From Verrucomicrobiia bacterium (GTDB lineage: Bacteria > Verrucomicrobiota > Verrucomicrobiia > Verrucomicrobiales > Akkermansiaceae), in contig JAUIJB010000007.1 of NCBI GenBank assembly GCA_030430455.1, positions 27,615 to 91,614 of the forward strand: a stretch of 64,000 nt of DNA, given 5' to 3'. Each line of letters begins with the position of its first letter. The first letter of the stretch is position 1. Under the pieces are notes generated by a model that was not told the origin of the DNA, did no database searches, and saw only the letters and a list, made by a program, of their open reading frames with translations. The position numbers and the translations under genes are program-made. Shown here one piece after another: positions 18,661-27,823 of the stretch.

Positions 18661-20067
18661 TCAGCCCCCGGCCTGCGCCCTCCGCCTCGCCAGCTCCTCG
18701 CGGATCTCGGGCTCGAGGCGCTCGAAGCGGCCGTAGAAGAGCACCGGGATGGTCGCCAGGGCGAAGCAGATCGCCGGCAGCCAGACGATCGACAGGCGGA
18801 TTCCGGCGAGCGCCGGCTCGGCCTGCGCCACGTTCGGCACGTAGCCGGTGGCGTCGAGGATCCACAGCGGGATCGCCCCGCCGAGGCCGGCACCGGCCTT
18901 GAGGCAGAAGGCCGCGCCGACCGCGGTCAGCAGGCCCGCGGCGCGGATGCCGGTCTTCCAGTCGCCGTAGTCGACGCTCTCCGACAGCACCGAGAAGGGC
19001 ATCGCCATCGCCATGCCGCTGAACAGGAAGCCAAGCGTCCAGCCGGTCATCACCACGGCCAGCGAGGGCTCGCCGCGCATGCCCAGGTGGAGGACCAGCT
19101 GGCCGACCACCATGCCGACCAGGCCGATCGCCCAGGCCGTTCGCTTCGAGGTCCAGCGGCACATCCACGGCAGCAGGAAGGCCGTGCCGAGCGAGACGAA
19201 GTCGAGCGCGAAGGCGGTCGACACCAGGTCCTTGCGGCCCAGCGAATACTCGAAAAAATACGGCACGGTGGTCACCCGCGCGATGAAGCCGATCCAGAAC
19301 AACAGGCTGCTGATGAAGATGATGATCCACGGCCAGTTGCCGCGCAGCGCGCCGAAGGTGCCGAGGATCGGCTGCGGCTTGTGCTCGACCGGCACGGTCT
19401 CGCGCAGGTTGCGGAAGGCGACCAGGTAGAGCAGCACCGAGCCGACGGCGTAGATCGGCAGGGTCAGCAGGTAGCCGCGGCGCTCGTCGCCGCCACCGAG
19501 CAACTCGACGAGCGGCAGCGCCGACAGGTTCACGATCAGGACGCCGAGCTTCGACCCGAACATCCGGAAGGCGGTCAGGGTGACGCGCTCCTGCGGGTTC
19601 GGCGTGAGGGCGGAGAGGATGGAGGTGACCGGCGTGTTGATGCCGGTGTAAATGATACTACAAATTACGTAGGTAATTCCCGCGTACCAGATCTTGCCCT
19701 GCTCGCCGATGTCGGGCACCGCGAAGACCAGCACGCCGAAGAACGCGTAGGGCAGGCACAACCACAGGAACCACGGCCGGCTCTTGCCGAAGCGGCTGCG
19801 CGTCTTGTCGAAGATGATCCCCCAGATCGGCGCGTCGATCGCGTCGATCCATCGGGCGATGCCGATGATGAAGCCCGCCGCCACCGCGCTGATGCCGGCG
19901 ACGTCGGTGTAGAACTTCGGCAGGTATCCGGCGATGATGAAGGTGAAGACGAGCTGGCCGGCGACGTCGCTGGCGGCGTAGCTCATGCGGACGGTCATCG
20001 AGGTCCGCCCGTTTCCCGCCGGATCGCCCGGCGGCTGGTCCCCCGCCTCGCTTGCTGGCTCACTCAT
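18661..20067 (-). CDS. GPH-family sugar:cation symporter (MFS superfamily)
   Basis: A 468-residue inner-membrane protein with about 12 hydrophobic segments. It matches glycoside-pentoside-hexuronide symporters: GYLPKFYTDVAG near the start, RWIDAIDAPIWGIIFDKTRS (the motif between helices 2 and 3) and SVDYGDWKTGIRAAG in the C-terminal half. GPH symporters import melibiose, xylosides or glucuronides with sodium or protons. Its ATG overlaps the stop of the oxidoreductase gene (ATGA), so the two are translated together, and uptake feeds an oxidoreductase (inference). An AT-rich patch inside the gene (19650-19680) differs strongly from the rest of its codon use. Confidence 0.85.
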   Translation of the reverse strand: MSEPASEAGDQPPGDPAGNGRTSMTVRMSYAASDVAGQLVFTFIIAGYLPKFYTDVAGISAVAAGFIIGIARWIDAIDAPIWGIIFDKTRSRFGKSRPWFLWLCLPYAFFGVLVFAVPDIGEQGKIWYAGITYVICSIIYTGINTPVTSILSALTPNPQERVTLTAFRMFGSKLGVLIVNLSALPLVELLGGGDERRGYLLTLPIYAVGSVLLYLVAFRNLRETVPVEHKPQPILGTFGALRGNWPWIIIFISSLLFWIGFIARVTTVPYFFEYSLGRKDLVSTAFALDFVSLGTAFLLPWMCRWTSKRTAWAIGLVGMVVGQLVLHLGMRGEPSLAVVMTGWTLGFLFSGMAMAMPFSVLSESVDYGDWKTGIRAAGLLTAVGAAFCLKAGAGLGGAIPLWILDATGYVPNVAQAEPALAGIRLSIVWLPAICFALATIPVLFYGRFERLEPEIREELARRRAQAGG

Positions 20068-21152
20068 CGCGGAAACAGGCGGCTGAGCTTGTGGCGGGCG
20101 AGCACCTCGCGGACCTTGACCGGTTGGCCGGAGGCGGCGGCCTCGTCCATCGCCTGCATCAGCGCCACGGTGACGATGCCCTCCCCGGCGTCGGGCCGGG
20201 GCTTCTCGCCGCGCCCGAGGCAGCGGGCGAAGTAGTCGATGTAGTTCTGGTACTCGCCGGCGTGGTGCGAGTGGCCGCCGAAGCGGAAGTAGTGGTCGTC
20301 CTGGTCCTCGAAGGTCTCGACCGCCGAGCGGCCGCCGGCCTTGTAGGCGTAGCGGAGGTCGTAGTAGTCGCCCTGGCTGACCCCCTCGGTGCCGCGCAGC
20401 ACGCAACTCATGTTGCTGTCGCGGGCGGTCGGCACGACCGGGCCCGAGTAGGCCCCGCTGACCCGCGCGACGCGGCCGTCGGCGTCCTTCATCACGAACT
20501 GGAAGGTGTCGGCGTGGACCAGGCCGTGCTTTTTGCCGTTCGGGCTGCGCATGGCATAGCCGCTGACCTCGGTGATGCGGGGGAGGTACCAGCGGATGAA
20601 GTCGACCGGGTGGCTGAGCCCGCCGTAGAGCCACTTGAAGCCGGCCTCGCGCGCCCAGGGCTTGTCGAGGAACCAGCGGTGGTCGGCGTTGTAGCAGGCC
20701 TCGACGCAGTAGAGCTCGCCGAGGATGCCCTGCTCGAAGTGCTCGCGCTGGCGCGTGAAGGGGGCGAAGAAGCGCGAGCTCTGGCCGACCATCACCTCGC
20801 GACCGCTCTTCTTGACGGCGTCGAGGACCTTGCGCGCCGAGTCGAGGCAGTCGATGAAGGGCTTGGTGCAGATGACGTGCTTGCCGGCGGAAAGCGCGCG
20901 GATGACGTGCTCGGCGTGGAGGTGGTCGGGCGTGTAGATCCCGACCACGTCGACCTTCGGGTCGGCCAGCAGGGCGTCGTAGTCGGTGGTGAAGGCCTTC
21001 GTCGGCAGGCCGAACTCGGCGAGCCGCTCGCGGCCAAGGGCCTCGTTGACGTCGCAGAGCCCGGCGACCCGCCAGCGCGGGCTGCCGAGACCGGCGGAAA
21101 TGATGCTGCGCCCCTCGCCGAGGCCGAGGACACCGAGACCGAGTTTTTTCAT
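20064..21152 (-). CDS. Gfo/Idh/MocA family oxidoreductase
   Basis: A 362-residue cytoplasmic protein. The N-terminal Rossmann fold (GVLGLGEGRSII) is a variant of the GxGxxG dinucleotide site. GIYTPDHLHAEHVIRAL and CTKPF (the EKP-equivalent lysine) are family hallmarks, followed by the alpha/beta C-terminal domain. These NAD(P)-dependent enzymes oxidise or epimerise sugars, inositols and uronates. The gene is coupled by ATGA to the downstream GPH symporter gene and divergent from the beta-helix gene at 21306. The substrate cannot be told; an imported uronide or deoxy-sugar is plausible. Confidence 0.85.
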   Translation of the reverse strand: MKKLGLGVLGLGEGRSIISAGLGSPRWRVAGLCDVNEALGRERLAEFGLPTKAFTTDYDALLADPKVDVVGIYTPDHLHAEHVIRALSAGKHVICTKPFIDCLDSARKVLDAVKKSGREVMVGQSSRFFAPFTRQREHFEQGILGELYCVEACYNADHRWFLDKPWAREAGFKWLYGGLSHPVDFIRWYLPRITEVSGYAMRSPNGKKHGLVHADTFQFVMKDADGRVARVSGAYSGPVVPTARDSNMSCVLRGTEGVSQGDYYDLRYAYKAGGRSAVETFEDQDDHYFRFGGHSHHAGEYQNYIDYFARCLGRGEKPRPDAGEGIVTVALMQAMDEAAASGQPVKVREVLARHKLSRLFPR

Positions 21153-21305
21153 GAAGCTTGGGTTTGGGGACCCGCCGCGAGCGGGGCTGCCGGACGGGGC
21201 TTCATCCACTGCCATCTGGGCACGGCCGAATCCAGACCAATCCGGGACACCGCGAGACATGAATTCCCCTTTTCCTGCAGCGGCGCAGCCTTCATCAATC
21301 TTCCC

Positions 21306-23180
21306 ATGATGCCCCGACTGCTGCCCATGACCCTGCTGAGCGGCCTGCTTGCCGCCGCCAACCCGGCTGGTGCCGTCGAGTTCCACGCCGCACCTGACGG
21401 ATCGCGGACCGGGGAAGGCACCGCCGCCGACCCGCTGACGCTGATGGACGCCCAGCGCAAGGCGCGCGAGTTCCGCCGGCTGTCGGAGGAGGTCCTCGAC
21501 GAGCCGGTGAAGATCGTTCTCCACGGCGGCCGCTACGCCCTCGACCAGCCGTGGTATGTGCGGCCGGAGGATTCGGGCAGCGAGGCCAGCCCGACGGTCT
21601 TCGAGCCCGCCGGCGGCGAGCCGGTGGTGTTCTGCGGCGGGGTGGCGGTCGACGGCTGGAGCCAGCTCCGGGAGCCGGTCCCCGGCCTGCCCGAGGCCGC
21701 GCTCGGCAAGGTTTTCGTCGCCGACGCGCCCTTCGTCGGCGGGCGGCCGCGCGAGTTCCGCCAGCTGTGGGTCGGCGACGCCAAGGCGGTGCGCGCCCGC
21801 ACGCCGAACGCCGGCGAGCTCGATCGCGTGCTGACCTGGAACGTGGACGAGGAAGTCACCACCATCCCGGCGCGGGAGGGGATCGACGGCGACCTGCGCG
21901 CGCTCGAGTTCGTGATCTACCAGCAGTGGGAGATCGCCGTGCTGAGGGTCAGCGAGTTCGAGCCCGAGGGCGACCACTTCCGGGTCCGCTTCCACCAGCC
22001 GGAGAGCCGCATCCAGTTCGAGCACCCCTGGCCGGCGCCGATCATGACCGACGAGCACCGCGCGCCCTACTACCTGCAGAACGCGCTGTGCCTGCTCGAC
22101 TCGCCGGGCGAGTGGTTCCACGACCAGGTCGCCCACAAGATCTACTACTGGCCCCGCGAGGGCGAGGACCTCGGGACCGCCGTCGTGCCGGTCCAGGAGA
22201 CCCTCCTCGACGTTGCCGGCACGCTCGACCGGCCGGTCGAGCACGTCCACTTCAAGGGCCTGCATTTCAAGCACACGGCGTGGATGCGGCCGGCGCTGTT
22301 CGGCCACGTCCCGCACCAGGCCGGCATGCAGATGACCGAGGCCTACAAGATGCTGCCGCCCGGGACGCCCGAGAAGGCGGCCCTCGAGAACCAGGCCTGG
22401 GTCGAGCGCCCGCCGGGGGCGGCGCGGGTCTGGGCCGGGCACGACATCCGCTTCGAGCGCTGCCGCTTCGAGCACCTCGCCTCCGCCGGGCTCGATGCCG
22501 AGCACGGCCTGCGCCGGCTCGAGGTCGAGGGCTGCGTGTTCCGCGACATCGCCGGCAGCGGACTGCAGCTCGGCCGCTTCCAGGACGGCGGCATCGAGAC
22601 CCACATGCCCTACCAGCCGGCCGACGACCGCGAGGTGTCCGCCGGCCTGCGCATCGCCAACAACCTGATCCACGACTGCGCCAACGAGGACTGGGGCTGC
22701 ATCGGCATCGCCGCCGGCTACGTCCGCGAGTCGCTGATCGAGCACAACCACATCGACGACCTGCCCTACTCCGGCATCAGCCTCGGCTGGGGCTGGACCC
22801 GGCTGACCACCGCCCAGCGCGACAACCGGGTGCGCGCCAACCGCATCACCCGCATCGGCCGGATCCTCTACGACTGCGCCGGCGTCTACCACCTGTCGGC
22901 CTCGCCCGGCACCTGGATCACCGAGAACCACGTCGGCGAGGTCATCATGAGCCCGTGGATCGCCCGCCCCCACTGGGGCCACCTCTACCTCGACGAGGGC
23001 TCGTCCTACGTCACCGTGAAGGACAACTGGACCGCCACGGAGAAGAAGATCCTCAACAACAACGGCCCGGCCAACACCTACGAGAACAACGGCCCGCACG
23101 TCTCGGAGGAAATCCGTGACGGCGCCGGTTTGCAGGAGCCGTTCCGCGACCTGCTCGAGCTGTTGCCGGAGTCCGACTGA
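21306..23180 (+). CDS. Exported right-handed beta-helix glycosidase, GH141-like
   Basis: A 624-residue protein with a signal peptide (LPMTLLSGLLAAANPAGA). The N-terminal part (FHAAPDGS..GEGTAADPLTL, IVLHGGRYALD, VFCGGVAVDGW) and the later parallel beta-helix repeats with conserved Asn/His turns (HDCANEDWG, ENHVGEVIM) fit the family of large secreted beta-helix enzymes that includes GH141. GH141 contains an alpha-L-fucosidase of the RG-II pathway and a xylanase. Two ATG codons stand in a row at 21306 and 21309. It is 48 bases upstream of the DUF5060 enzyme gene and likely co-transcribed. The fold is well supported; family GH141 and fucosidase activity are inference. Confidence 0.65.
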   Translation: MMPRLLPMTLLSGLLAAANPAGAVEFHAAPDGSRTGEGTAADPLTLMDAQRKAREFRRLSEEVLDEPVKIVLHGGRYALDQPWYVRPEDSGSEASPTVFEPAGGEPVVFCGGVAVDGWSQLREPVPGLPEAALGKVFVADAPFVGGRPREFRQLWVGDAKAVRARTPNAGELDRVLTWNVDEEVTTIPAREGIDGDLRALEFVIYQQWEIAVLRVSEFEPEGDHFRVRFHQPESRIQFEHPWPAPIMTDEHRAPYYLQNALCLLDSPGEWFHDQVAHKIYYWPREGEDLGTAVVPVQETLLDVAGTLDRPVEHVHFKGLHFKHTAWMRPALFGHVPHQAGMQMTEAYKMLPPGTPEKAALENQAWVERPPGAARVWAGHDIRFERCRFEHLASAGLDAEHGLRRLEVEGCVFRDIAGSGLQLGRFQDGGIETHMPYQPADDREVSAGLRIANNLIHDCANEDWGCIGIAAGYVRESLIEHNHIDDLPYSGISLGWGWTRLTTAQRDNRVRANRITRIGRILYDCAGVYHLSASPGTWITENHVGEVIMSPWIARPHWGHLYLDEGSSYVTVKDNWTATEKKILNNNGPANTYENNGPHVSEEIRDGAGLQEPFRDLLELLPESD

Positions 23181-23228
23181 CGCCGCCCGCCGCCGCGAAC
23201 CCAACCCGATCACCCGAACCCAACGACC

Positions 23229-24851
23229 ATGACCTTCCGCCTTCTCGCCACCCTGGGCACGCTCGCCCTCGCCGCCAGCCCGCTCCACGCCGCCGAGGCC
23301 GAGGCGGTCGACGCGCCCGCCTCCGTCGAGCAATGGGGCGTCTTCGAGCTTGCACTCGACGGCCCCAGCGACGGCAACCCCTTCACCGAGGTGCGCCTCA
23401 GCGCGGTGTTCAGCGACGGCACCAGCACCGTCGAGGTCCCCGGCTTCTACGACGGCGACGGCAGTTACAAGATCCGCTTCAGCCCGGACACGACCGGGCG
23501 CTGGAGCTACGAGACGAAGTCGAACCGCTGGGACCTGACCGGCAGGATCGGCAGCTTCACCGCGACCGCGCCCGGCCCGGACAACCACGGCCCGGTGCGG
23601 GTCCACAACACCTACCATTTCGCCCATGCCGACGGCACTCCCTACAAGCAGGTCGGCACCACGATCTACAACTGGACCGACACCCCGGAGGCGGTCCAGC
23701 AACAGACGCTGGAGACCCTGGCGGCGGCCCCCTTCAACAAGGTGCGCATGCTGCTCACCCCGCAGCCGACCAGCTACCGCAAGGAGTTCGCCCCGCCGCG
23801 CTTCCCCTACGCCGGGGAGCCGCCGACCGACTGGGACTTCACCCGCTTCAACCCGGAGTACTTCCGCCACTACGAAAAGCGCGTCGCCCAGCTGCTCGAG
23901 CTCGGCATCCAGGCCGACATCATCCTCTTCAACCCCTACGGCCGATTTGGCTTCGGGACGATGGACGACGAGTCCGACGACCGCCTGGTGCGCTACACCG
24001 TGGCGCGACTCGGCGCCTACCGCAACGTCTGGTGGTCGCTGGCGAACGAGTACGACTTCCTGCGCACCAAGACCGAGGACGACTGGGACCGCCTCGGTGA
24101 GCTGGTCCAGGCCTGCGACCCGCACCAGCGGCTGCGCTCGATCCACAACGGCACCCGGATCTACAACCACAACCGGGACTGGGTGACCCACGCCTCGATC
24201 CAGAACGGCGCCGCGGTCCGGGAGCCCGGCCGGGCCCAGATGTACCGCGACGTGTGGACCAAGCCGGTGGTCTACGACGAGGTGAACTACGAGGGCGACG
24301 GCCGCTACCGCTGGGCCGCGCTGAGCGGGCGTGACATGGTCCACGCCTTCTGGTGCGGCACGGTCGCCGGCACCTACGTCGGCCACGGCGACTACTTCGA
24401 CACCGAGGTCGAGGACACCTGGACCTCCTTCGGCGGCACGATGAGCGGCGAGAGTTGGAAGCGCCTCGCCTTCCTCCGCAAGGTCCTCGAGGAGGGCCCG
24501 CCGGGCGGCATCGACCCGATCGACAAGTGGCGCGACGTGCGCACCGCCGGGGTTCCCGGGCAGTACTACCTGACCTACTACGGAAATCATACACCCGCTG
24601 AGTGGTCGCTGGAGCTCTACAGGAACGGCGTGACCGAGGGCCAGCGCTACCGCGCCGAGATCCTCGACACCTGGGACATGACCGTCACGCCGGTGGAGGG
24701 TGAGCTCGTCACCAAGCAGAAGGACCGCTACCACTTCGTCGATGCCGCCGGCCGCACGGTGAAGCTGCCCGACAAGCCGGGCATCGCCGTCCGCGTTCGC
24801 CGCCTCGGCGACGACGGCAAGCCGACCGAGCTGAGCCTGCCGACGGACTGA
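23229..24851 (+). CDS. Exported DUF5060/DUF4038 glycosidase, GH140-like (candidate apiosidase)
   Basis: A 540-residue protein with a signal peptide (LLATLGTLALAASPLHAAE). An N-terminal Ig-like DUF5060 domain (VEQWGVFEL, then GFYDGDGSYKIRFSP) precedes a TIM barrel of the DUF4038 type (DGTPYKQVGTTIYNW) and a DUF5605-like C-terminal beta domain. Glu274 in SLANEYDF and Glu351 in VVYDEVNYEG occupy the acid/base and nucleophile places of clan GH-A. DUF4038 includes GH140, whose founding member releases apiose from RG-II. An apiosidase here would supply substrate for the operon at 4915-9755, but that is inference. It ends convergent with the GH78 gene at 24978. Confidence 0.7.
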   Translation: MTFRLLATLGTLALAASPLHAAEAEAVDAPASVEQWGVFELALDGPSDGNPFTEVRLSAVFSDGTSTVEVPGFYDGDGSYKIRFSPDTTGRWSYETKSNRWDLTGRIGSFTATAPGPDNHGPVRVHNTYHFAHADGTPYKQVGTTIYNWTDTPEAVQQQTLETLAAAPFNKVRMLLTPQPTSYRKEFAPPRFPYAGEPPTDWDFTRFNPEYFRHYEKRVAQLLELGIQADIILFNPYGRFGFGTMDDESDDRLVRYTVARLGAYRNVWWSLANEYDFLRTKTEDDWDRLGELVQACDPHQRLRSIHNGTRIYNHNRDWVTHASIQNGAAVREPGRAQMYRDVWTKPVVYDEVNYEGDGRYRWAALSGRDMVHAFWCGTVAGTYVGHGDYFDTEVEDTWTSFGGTMSGESWKRLAFLRKVLEEGPPGGIDPIDKWRDVRTAGVPGQYYLTYYGNHTPAEWSLELYRNGVTEGQRYRAEILDTWDMTVTPVEGELVTKQKDRYHFVDAAGRTVKLPDKPGIAVRVRRLGDDGKPTELSLPTD

Positions 24852-24866
24852 GCGGGTCCGCCTCCA

Positions 24867-24886
24867 AGTCCGGATCCTGCCGGACT
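24867..24886. terminator. Perfect stem-loop between convergent genes
   Basis: AGTCCGG (24867-24873) pairs perfectly with CCGGACT (24880-24886) around a 6-base loop, 16 bases after the DUF5060 gene stop. There is no T-run on either strand, so this would be a weak or factor-assisted bidirectional terminator between convergent genes. Confidence 0.4.
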
Positions 24887-24947
24887 GATCGCAACGCCGA
24901 CTTCAGTCGGCCGAGTGGTCCCGGCGGCGCGCTGCGGTGCTTCGGCT

Positions 24948-24963
24948 GCGGGCTGAAGCCCGC
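24948..24963. repeat. TGAA-loop hairpin repeat
   Basis: The 16 bases GCGGGCTGAAGCCCGC form a perfect 6-bp stem with a TGAA loop, 14 bases beyond the GH78 stop. Hairpins of the same design with TGAAG or TGAAT loops occur at 46155-46171 and 46225-46239, suggesting a dispersed REP-like family. Confidence 0.5.
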
Positions 24964-24977
24964 GGTCCGATGGAGTC

Positions 24978-27635
24978 CTAGCGCTTCGCGCCGAGGTGGT
25001 ACTCGCCGGGCTTCAGCTCGACGACTTCCCCGCCCCAGTCCTGCGGCCACTCGAGCGTCGCGGTGGTGTTCGGCGGCACGATGACGTGGAGGTTGAGCTG
25101 CTCGCCGGTCCTTTCCCAGTGGAGGAAAAGCCGCCCGTGCGGTGTCTCGTGGCCGGCCTCGGCCCACGCCAGGTCGCCGACCGGCGTGGGACGCAGGAAG
25201 GCGTGCTTCCAGCCCGGCGCGGCGGGGTCCGGCTGCAGGCCGACGAGGTCGTGGTAGAACCACTCGATGATCTGGCCGAGCATGAAGTGGTTGTGCGAGG
25301 CGCCGAGGTTGGCGTCCCAGGCCTCGGTCAGCGCGGTCGCGCCCTGCTTGATCTGGTAGCCGTAGCCGGGTTTCTCGTCCTGGTTGATCAGCGCGTAGAC
25401 GACGTCCGAGCGGCCGCCGTCGGCCAGCGCGCGGAGCAGGAAGCGGAAGCCGACGTCGCCCGCCGTGGCGTAGCCGCGCTCCTCGACGTCGGCCACCAGC
25501 CGCTCGAGCACGGCCTCGCGGTCGTCCTCCTCGGCGAGCCCAAGCGCCAGCGCCAGGGCCATCGAGGCCTGGTGGTCGGTGCCGTAGGTCAGCGGGTCGG
25601 TCTTGCGGAAGGCCTCGATCCAGCGCTCGCGCACGGCCGCCGCCTTGGCGGCGTAGGTTTCGGCCTCGGCGTCCTTGCCGAGCGCCTTGGCCAGCTCCGA
25701 CAGCACCCGCGCGTCCTCGGCGAGGAAGGCGGTGGCGGTGATGCGCGAGGGCGTCAGGTTGGCGCGACCCTTCTTGCCGAGCAGCAGGTCATACCAGTCG
25801 CCCAAGCCGTCCTCGAGCAGGCCGTCCTCGCCGACCCGGCCCTCGAGGTAGGCGTAGTAGCGGGTCATCGCATCCCAGTATTCGCGCGCCAGCGAGAGGT
25901 CGCCCTCGAAGACATACTGCTGCCAGGGGACCAAAATGAAGGCGGCGCCCCACTCCGCGGCCGAGCGGAAGGCGCCGTCGAAGCGGACGTATTCGGGCGC
26001 GATGTTCGGCACCATGCCCTCGGCGGTCTGCGCCTCGGCCATGTCGCGCATCCCCTTGGCGTAGATGCGGGCGACGTCGAACTCGTAGCGGATCGACGGC
26101 CCGTTGAGGTGGTACTGCTCGATCCAGCCGAGCTTCTCGCGGTGCGGGCAGTCGGTCAGCACCGACACCATGTTGCTGCGCTGGGCCCAGCGGACGAGCT
26201 GGTGGATCCGGTTCAGCAGCGGGTTCGAGCAGGCGAAGGACCCGCGCGGGCGGGCGGTCGAGTGGACGATCACCATGCTCAGCTCGTCGACCGTGGGCCG
26301 CTCGCCGCCCTCGACCGCCGGCTCGAGGGTCGCGCGGACGAAGCGCGAGCCGATGTAGTGGAACTGCGGGAACCAGGTCTCCGGCCCGTCGGTCGCCTTG
26401 GTGTATTGCCACCACGAGCTGCCACGGTTCCCGCCCATCGTGCCGCGGTGGATGGTGCCGTCGTCGTTGGCCGTCTCGCCCGGCTCGAGCCGCACCGTGC
26501 TGCCGGCCGGCCCGCTGACGGTGAGCCGTGGCATGAACGAGGTATTCTGGCCGAAGTCGTAGAGGATGGCGTCGCGGCCCAGCTCACGCACCTCGACCGG
26601 CTCGCGCTCCTCGATCGCGCCGAGCGGCTCGGCGGCGTGGGACAAGCCGCGCAGGGTGCCGGTCGGGCGGACCAGCGGCACGGCCGTCGCCCAGGCCGAG
26701 TCATCGAATCCGGCGCGGTTCCAGCCCGGCTTGGCCCGGCGGGCATCGAAGTCCTCGCCGCCGTAGATGTTGGTGTAGGTCACGGGGCCGGGGTCGACGC
26801 GCCAGGACGGGTCGGTGCCGACGGTCTCGACCGAGCCGTCCGCGTACTCGAGCCGGAGGTGGGCGACCGCCCGCAGCGGCCCGAAGCTGCCCTTGAACTT
26901 GGCGAAGCGGTTGCGCCGCTGGACGTGGTAGATGCCGTTGCCGAGGGCCATGCCGATCGCATTGGCACCCTCGGCGAGGAGCCCGGTCACCTCGCGGGTG
27001 TCGTAGAGCACCGTGCGGTCGTAGTTCGTCCAGCCGGGGGAAAGCAGATCGCTGCCGAGGCGCTCGCCATTCATCCAGGCCTCATACTGGCCGACCCCGG
27101 TAAGGTGCAGGATCGCCCGCTCGAGCCCCGGCCCGACCTCGAACTCCCTGCGCAGCAGCAGCGACTCGCTGACCCACGGCGCCACGATCCAGCCGCCCTT
27201 CCATTCAGCGGGGTCGAGCAGGCCCATCGTCCAGCTCGCCGGCTCGCTCCAGCTGCTCGCGATGCCCGCGCCATCCCAGGCGCGGACCTGCCACCACAGC
27301 GACTGCGACGACTTCAGCGCCTCGCCGGCGTAGGCCACGCGGGTCTCGCCGCCCGCCTGCCGCCCGCTGTTCCACAAGCCGGCCGACTCGAGGCCCTCGC
27401 GGGTCGCCGCGACACGGACCTGCCAGGCGGTCTGCTGCAGTCCGGCGATCGGTGGCTCGCCTTCCGCCGCCGCGAGCCGCCAGCTGAGCGTGGGCTCGGC
27501 ACGGTCGACCCCGAGCGGGTTGGCCGCATTCTCGCAGCGCAGGTCGGTGACGACGAACTCGGCGGCCGAAAGCAGGGAGCCGAGGGCGAGGAACAGGGAG
27601 CAAAGAACCGGGAGCGGCGAACAATGGCGATTCAT
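24978..27635 (-). CDS. Exported GH78 alpha-L-rhamnosidase
   Basis: An 885-residue protein with a signal peptide (LPVLCSLFLALGSLLSAAE). The order is that of GH78: the Ig-like N domain (LRCENAANPLGVDRAEP, LSWRL), the rhamnosidase N domain (MNGERLGSDLLSPGWTNYDR), the (alpha/alpha)6 barrel with TDCPHREKLGWIEQ and AQTAEGMVPNIAPEY, and a C-terminal beta domain. It differs from the GH78 at 13519 in being exported and in having HREK in place of QRDE in the acid-rich motif, so the two probably cut different rhamnosides. The ATG at 27635 starts directly before the signal peptide. A decamer-type repeat lies just upstream. Confidence 0.87.
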   Translation of the reverse strand: MNRHCSPLPVLCSLFLALGSLLSAAEFVVTDLRCENAANPLGVDRAEPTLSWRLAAAEGEPPIAGLQQTAWQVRVAATREGLESAGLWNSGRQAGGETRVAYAGEALKSSQSLWWQVRAWDGAGIASSWSEPASWTMGLLDPAEWKGGWIVAPWVSESLLLRREFEVGPGLERAILHLTGVGQYEAWMNGERLGSDLLSPGWTNYDRTVLYDTREVTGLLAEGANAIGMALGNGIYHVQRRNRFAKFKGSFGPLRAVAHLRLEYADGSVETVGTDPSWRVDPGPVTYTNIYGGEDFDARRAKPGWNRAGFDDSAWATAVPLVRPTGTLRGLSHAAEPLGAIEEREPVEVRELGRDAILYDFGQNTSFMPRLTVSGPAGSTVRLEPGETANDDGTIHRGTMGGNRGSSWWQYTKATDGPETWFPQFHYIGSRFVRATLEPAVEGGERPTVDELSMVIVHSTARPRGSFACSNPLLNRIHQLVRWAQRSNMVSVLTDCPHREKLGWIEQYHLNGPSIRYEFDVARIYAKGMRDMAEAQTAEGMVPNIAPEYVRFDGAFRSAAEWGAAFILVPWQQYVFEGDLSLAREYWDAMTRYYAYLEGRVGEDGLLEDGLGDWYDLLLGKKGRANLTPSRITATAFLAEDARVLSELAKALGKDAEAETYAAKAAAVRERWIEAFRKTDPLTYGTDHQASMALALALGLAEEDDREAVLERLVADVEERGYATAGDVGFRFLLRALADGGRSDVVYALINQDEKPGYGYQIKQGATALTEAWDANLGASHNHFMLGQIIEWFYHDLVGLQPDPAAPGWKHAFLRPTPVGDLAWAEAGHETPHGRLFLHWERTGEQLNLHVIVPPNTTATLEWPQDWGGEVVELKPGEYHLGAKR

Positions 27636-27755
27636 GGAAATGCGGGGGAACGGGTCACGAGTGAAGAAGCGGCGACGACGGACCGGCGCCGGCTCAGTCG
27701 ACATCCCGGGCGCCGTGAGCTTGGTGCAAGGGGCGGCGGGGAACGCGGCGCCGAG

Positions 27756-27790
27756 AATCATCTGCGTCCATCCGCGTTCATCTGCGGTTT
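27756..27790 (+). repeat. Dispersed decamer-type intergenic repeat, copy 2
   Basis: Three imperfect copies in a row of a decamer close to TCATCTGCGT, ending in GCGGTTT. It lies between the GH78 start and the sialidase-like gene stop. It is the same element as at 16313-16333 and 52781-52812. Confidence 0.55.
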
Positions 27791-27823
27791 CCCTTTCAAC
27801 TTGTGGGGCCACCTGATCCGCGC

